Positions 61,525 to 64,000 of a stretch of DNA of 64,000 bases are shown in pieces. The translations under genes were made by a program, and so were the position numbers. The stretch lies in contig NZ_CP157278.1 in NCBI RefSeq assembly GCF_040026395.1, positions 4,960,001 through 5,024,000 of the forward strand. The letters run 5' to 3'. Under the pieces are notes generated by a model that worked only from the letters and a program-made list of their open reading frames with translations, did not search any database and had not been told where the DNA came from. Source of the stretch: Pedobacter lusitanus (GTDB lineage Bacteria; Bacteroidota; Bacteroidia; Sphingobacteriales; Sphingobacteriaceae). The number at the start of each line of letters is the position of its first letter. The first letter of the stretch is position 1.

Positions 61525-62112
61525 ATGGATAAAGATGAAATTGTAATTAGTGAAATTTTAATTGCCGCCAAATCTTTATTTGGAAAATTCGGGTTAAAAA
61601 AGACAACGATAGAGGATATCTCCGCAGCAGCCGGTAAAGGAAAAAGTACACTTTATTATTATTTCCCCGGAAAGAATGAAATCTTCGCTGCTGTTGTAAA
61701 AGATGAGATGAAAGCAGTGATTAAAAATTTAAGGGAAACAGTAAACAGAGCACTATCTGCAAAAGATAAACTGAAAGCTTTTTTAAATTTTCAAAGTATA
61801 GCTATCCTGGAATTCAGAAGTCTTTATAAAGTGATTTTTGAAGATATGATTGAATCAAGGAGGATGCTGCTTCCGCTAAGGCTTAAATACGAACAGATGC
61901 AGCTGGGTATGATCAGTGAAATACTTCTTGGAGGTACACAAAGTGGTGAATTTAAAGAACTTTCGGCAGAGAGTATTCATAAAATGTCTTTTGTTCTTAT
62001 TGTCGCTTTCAGGGGGCTTCACTTTCCGCTGTCTATTAACCCTTCAGAAGTACAGTCCCATGAATATTTTGATGAGCTGGTAGATATGCTTATCGAGGGT
62101 ATTGGGAATTAA
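61525..62112 (+). CDS. TetR/AcrR-family transcriptional regulator
   Basis: About 195 residues. The N-terminal helix-turn-helix (about 10-55) has the family pattern T-T-I-E-D-I-S-A-A-A-G-K-G-K-S-T-L-Y-Y-Y-F. The C-terminal part is an all-helical ligand-binding domain. TTG and GTG codons upstream at 61516 and 61519 are in frame, but the ATG at 61525 is the natural start. It is divergent from the NRPS-PKS operon and close to the next gene, so it could control either; the ligand is unknown. Confidence 0.9.
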   Translation: MDKDEIVISEILIAAKSLFGKFGLKKTTIEDISAAAGKGKSTLYYYFPGKNEIFAAVVKDEMKAVIKNLRETVNRALSAKDKLKAFLNFQSIAILEFRSLYKVIFEDMIESRRMLLPLRLKYEQMQLGMISEILLGGTQSGEFKELSAESIHKMSFVLIVAFRGLHFPLSINPSEVQSHEYFDELVDMLIEGIGN

Positions 62113-62134
62113 TAATTTAAACCACCATATTTAT

Positions 62135-63409
62135 ATGATGAATTACCTGGATATACTAGATCAGGTCAGAGCACATGTCTCGAGCTTGTTTCACACTAAT
62201 AAAGACGAGAGATTAATCTATCATAATCTGCTGCATACCGAACAGGTGGTCAAAGCTGCAGTGAAAATTGCTAACCACTATCAGTTATCAGATCATGATT
62301 TTTTTGTAGTGAGCATAGCCGCGTGGTTTCATGATATTGGTTATTTGACCAGTTGTGAAAAACATGAAGAACGGGGAGCTGGTCTTGTAAAAGAATTTCT
62401 GGAATCTAAAGGAGCAGATCCTGAGTTAACCAGTCTGGTGATGAATTGTATTCTGGCTACCAGAATGCCGCAACGTCCGGTAGGGCTGCTTGAAGAAATT
62501 GTATGTGATGCAGATCTCTTTCATCTGGGTAGTGAAGATTTCAGAGAAAGAAATAAACTGATCCGTAAAGAGGCCAGCGCTTTTGCTGGTAAAGATATTG
62601 ATAAACACGAATGGCGTCTAAAAACAATTATGCTTTTTGAGTCGCATCATTATCATACGGATTACTGCCGTGATTTACTCAATGAAAAAAAAGAGATGAA
62701 TCTGAATGAATTGAAAGAAAAAGTGATCAAAGATGATCATGAAAAGTCAAAAGAAGAGAAAGCAATCAATTCGGTTCTGGAAAATACTGACCATCATCCT
62801 GAAATAGCAGCTACCGGATCTAAGGCTCAGCTCATGGAAAAAAAAGAAAATAAAAAGGAAGAGAAGAAAAAAAGTGACCGTCCTGATAAAGGGATAGAAA
62901 CGATGTTCAGAATTTCGTCAGGTAACCATCAGCGTTTAAGTGATATGGCAGATAATAAAGCACATATCATGATTTCCACTAACTCTATTATTCTGTCGGT
63001 TACCCTTAGTGTTTTACTGCGAAAGCTGGAAGATAATCCTCATTTGATTATTCCTACTTTAATATTACTGGTTATTTGTGTGGTGACTATGGTGTTTTCT
63101 ATACTGGCCACCAGACCAACAGTTCCTCCGGGAACTTTTACACACGAAGATATTGAGCAAAAAAAGGTGAATCTGCTGTTCTTTGGTAATTTTTACCGGA
63201 TGGCCTTGCCTGATTATGTAGAAGGGATGCAGAATATGATGGAGGACAGAGATTTTCTATATGGAAGTCTGATCCGGGACTTATATTCACAGGGAGTTGT
63301 CTTAGGACGTAAATATCGTCTGTTAAGAGTTGCTTACAATGTATTTATGTTCGGTATTATTGCTTCTGTTCTCGCATTTGTTATTGCCAGTGCGGTAGTA
63401 GCTTTATAG
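62135..63409 (+). CDS. HD-domain protein fused to a Pycsar-effector-like (PycTM/DUF5706) membrane region
   Basis: About 424 residues. Residues 1-190 are an HD phosphohydrolase with metal-site histidines in L-L-H-T-E-Q, the H-D pair in W-F-H-D-I-G-Y and a later D-A-D-L-F-H. A charged lysine/glutamate-rich linker (about 190-265) follows. The C-terminal part has the D-N-K-A-H-I-M-I-S-T-N-S segment and two membrane helices of the Pycsar effector family, then L-Y-S-Q-G-V-V-L-G-R-K-Y and a final helix. Longer frames need a TTG at 62102; the ATG at 62135 is chosen. The HD domain may hydrolyse a nucleotide sensed or released at the membrane; no cyclase gene is adjacent. Confidence 0.82.
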   Translation: MMNYLDILDQVRAHVSSLFHTNKDERLIYHNLLHTEQVVKAAVKIANHYQLSDHDFFVVSIAAWFHDIGYLTSCEKHEERGAGLVKEFLESKGADPELTSLVMNCILATRMPQRPVGLLEEIVCDADLFHLGSEDFRERNKLIRKEASAFAGKDIDKHEWRLKTIMLFESHHYHTDYCRDLLNEKKEMNLNELKEKVIKDDHEKSKEEKAINSVLENTDHHPEIAATGSKAQLMEKKENKKEEKKKSDRPDKGIETMFRISSGNHQRLSDMADNKAHIMISTNSIILSVTLSVLLRKLEDNPHLIIPTLILLVICVVTMVFSILATRPTVPPGTFTHEDIEQKKVNLLFFGNFYRMALPDYVEGMQNMMEDRDFLYGSLIRDLYSQGVVLGRKYRLLRVAYNVFMFGIIASVLAFVIASAVVAL

Positions 63410-63416
63410 AAATACC

Positions 63417-64000
63417 ATGAAAGAATATTCTTTTTTTAATCGCGATCTGAGCTGGTTGAGTTTTAATGAGCGTGTGCTCATGGAGGCCGAAAATGAACAG
63501 GTTCCATTACTGGAACGAATCAGATTTCTATCCATTTATTCTTCCAATCTCGATGAGTTTTACAGAGTGAGGATGCCGGTATTGATGGCTATTGATAATT
63601 TTGATGAGAACACCGGTTTAAATAACAATTATTATAAAGCACAGTTTTTAATCAATCAGCAGCAACAGCGATTTGGGCATCTGCTGGCTAACGAGCTTTT
63701 ACCTGCTTTAAAGGTCAGAAATATACACTGGTTATATAATGAGGCTATTCCTGATCAGATAACAGATGAATTGTCCCGGATTTTCTTTAATGAAGTCCTG
63801 GCGTATATCAGGCTGTATTCAGTAGCGAAGGATGAAGATGGTTTTTTTGCAGAAAACAATAAGCTTTATCAGGCAGTTATATTATCTGATACGGTCGGAA
63901 CAGAGCGCTTAGAGTTGATTACCATCCCATCTGATGATTTGCCAAGGTTATATGCAGTGAATAAAGGGGATCAGAAATATGTGGTTTTCCTGGATGATAT
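63417..64000 (+). CDS. ppk1: polyphosphate kinase 1 (5' part, cut by the window end)
   Basis: 194 codons to the window edge with no stop. The start M-K-E-Y-S-F-F-N-R-D-L-S-W-L-S-F-N-E-R-V-L and the following S-I-Y-S-S-N-L-D-E-F-Y-R-V-R are the highly conserved N-terminus of PPK1, which builds polyphosphate from ATP. The catalytic histidines lie beyond the window. It begins 7 bases after the HD-PycTM gene, so the two are probably cotranscribed. Confidence 0.93.
   Translation, partial: MKEYSFFNRDLSWLSFNERVLMEAENEQVPLLERIRFLSIYSSNLDEFYRVRMPVLMAIDNFDENTGLNNNYYKAQFLINQQQQRFGHLLANELLPALKVRNIHWLYNEAIPDQITDELSRIFFNEVLAYIRLYSVAKDEDGFFAENNKLYQAVILSDTVGTERLELITIPSDDLPRLYAVNKGDQKYVVFLDD

Noticed and set aside
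62135..63409. A complete Pycsar phage-defence system
   Set aside because: Only an effector-like domain is present; no pyrimidine cyclase gene is adjacent, so the defence reading is not supported.
1..64000. CRISPR arrays, insertion sequences, tRNA or rRNA genes
   Set aside because: No regularly spaced repeats, transposase motifs, cloverleaf sequences or ribosomal RNA segments were recognised on reading both strands.

Overview
The window looks like chromosome of an AT-rich member of the Bacteroidota, most likely Sphingobacteriaceae (Pedobacter-like). The grounds are several lipoprotein signals ending in S-C-K-K, a few TAnnTTTG-type -7 boxes, and gene families typical of that group. This is inference from gene content; no 16S gene or other rRNA/tRNA gene was seen.

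Layout. (1) 1-6803: the end of a plus-strand operon with an acyl carrier protein, an alpha/beta hydrolase, two tandem MGT-type glycosyltransferases, two tandem condensation-like (HHxxxDG) acyltransferases and a small membrane protein. It looks like the tail of an acylated-glycoside or glycolipid pathway. (2) 6806-21619: mostly housekeeping and stress genes: GNAT, Lrp, a cysteine-synthase-like enzyme, a GH18 lipoprotein, a VIT1-like transporter, an AlkC-like glycosylase, an MdaB-ABM-AKR operon, a metzincin lipoprotein, DinB, nitronate monooxygenase, VOC, Dabb, a GlxA regulator, GDPD and an LCP protein. A perfect 37-bp inverted repeat lies at 16711-16785. (3) 22260-49637: a large exopolysaccharide island. 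A receiver protein, a pseudo-receiver/sugar transferase fusion, a short TolC-like protein, a Wzz-like protein, a Wzy-like polymerase, many glycosyltransferases, an acetyltransferase and a Wzx-like flippase run on the plus strand. They are followed by a two-gene GMC dehydrogenase, a minus-strand GT8/GT2 pair, a beta-helix lipoprotein, two GT14 enzymes, an FdtA/FdtB-like amino-sugar pair and more glycosyltransferases.

(4) 49639-61067: a compact three-gene minus-strand biosynthetic operon: FkbM methyltransferase, then A-PCP-KS-AT-ACP-aminotransferase, then C-A-PCP-TE. Read colinearly, amino acid 1 is extended by malonate, its beta-keto group is converted to an amine, amino acid 2 is joined and the product is released by the thioesterase. 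Both A domains carry pocket residues resembling the proline code with one change. This is the best candidate for an undescribed system here. (5) 61525-64000: a TetR regulator, an HD-domain protein fused to a Pycsar-effector-like membrane region, and the start of polyphosphate kinase ppk1.

A recurring theme is paired paralogues: two MGTs, two condensation-like enzymes, three related GT2s, two GT8s, two GT14s and two A domains. The island appears to have grown by duplication. Five convergent gene pairs are separated by only 1 to 13 bases.
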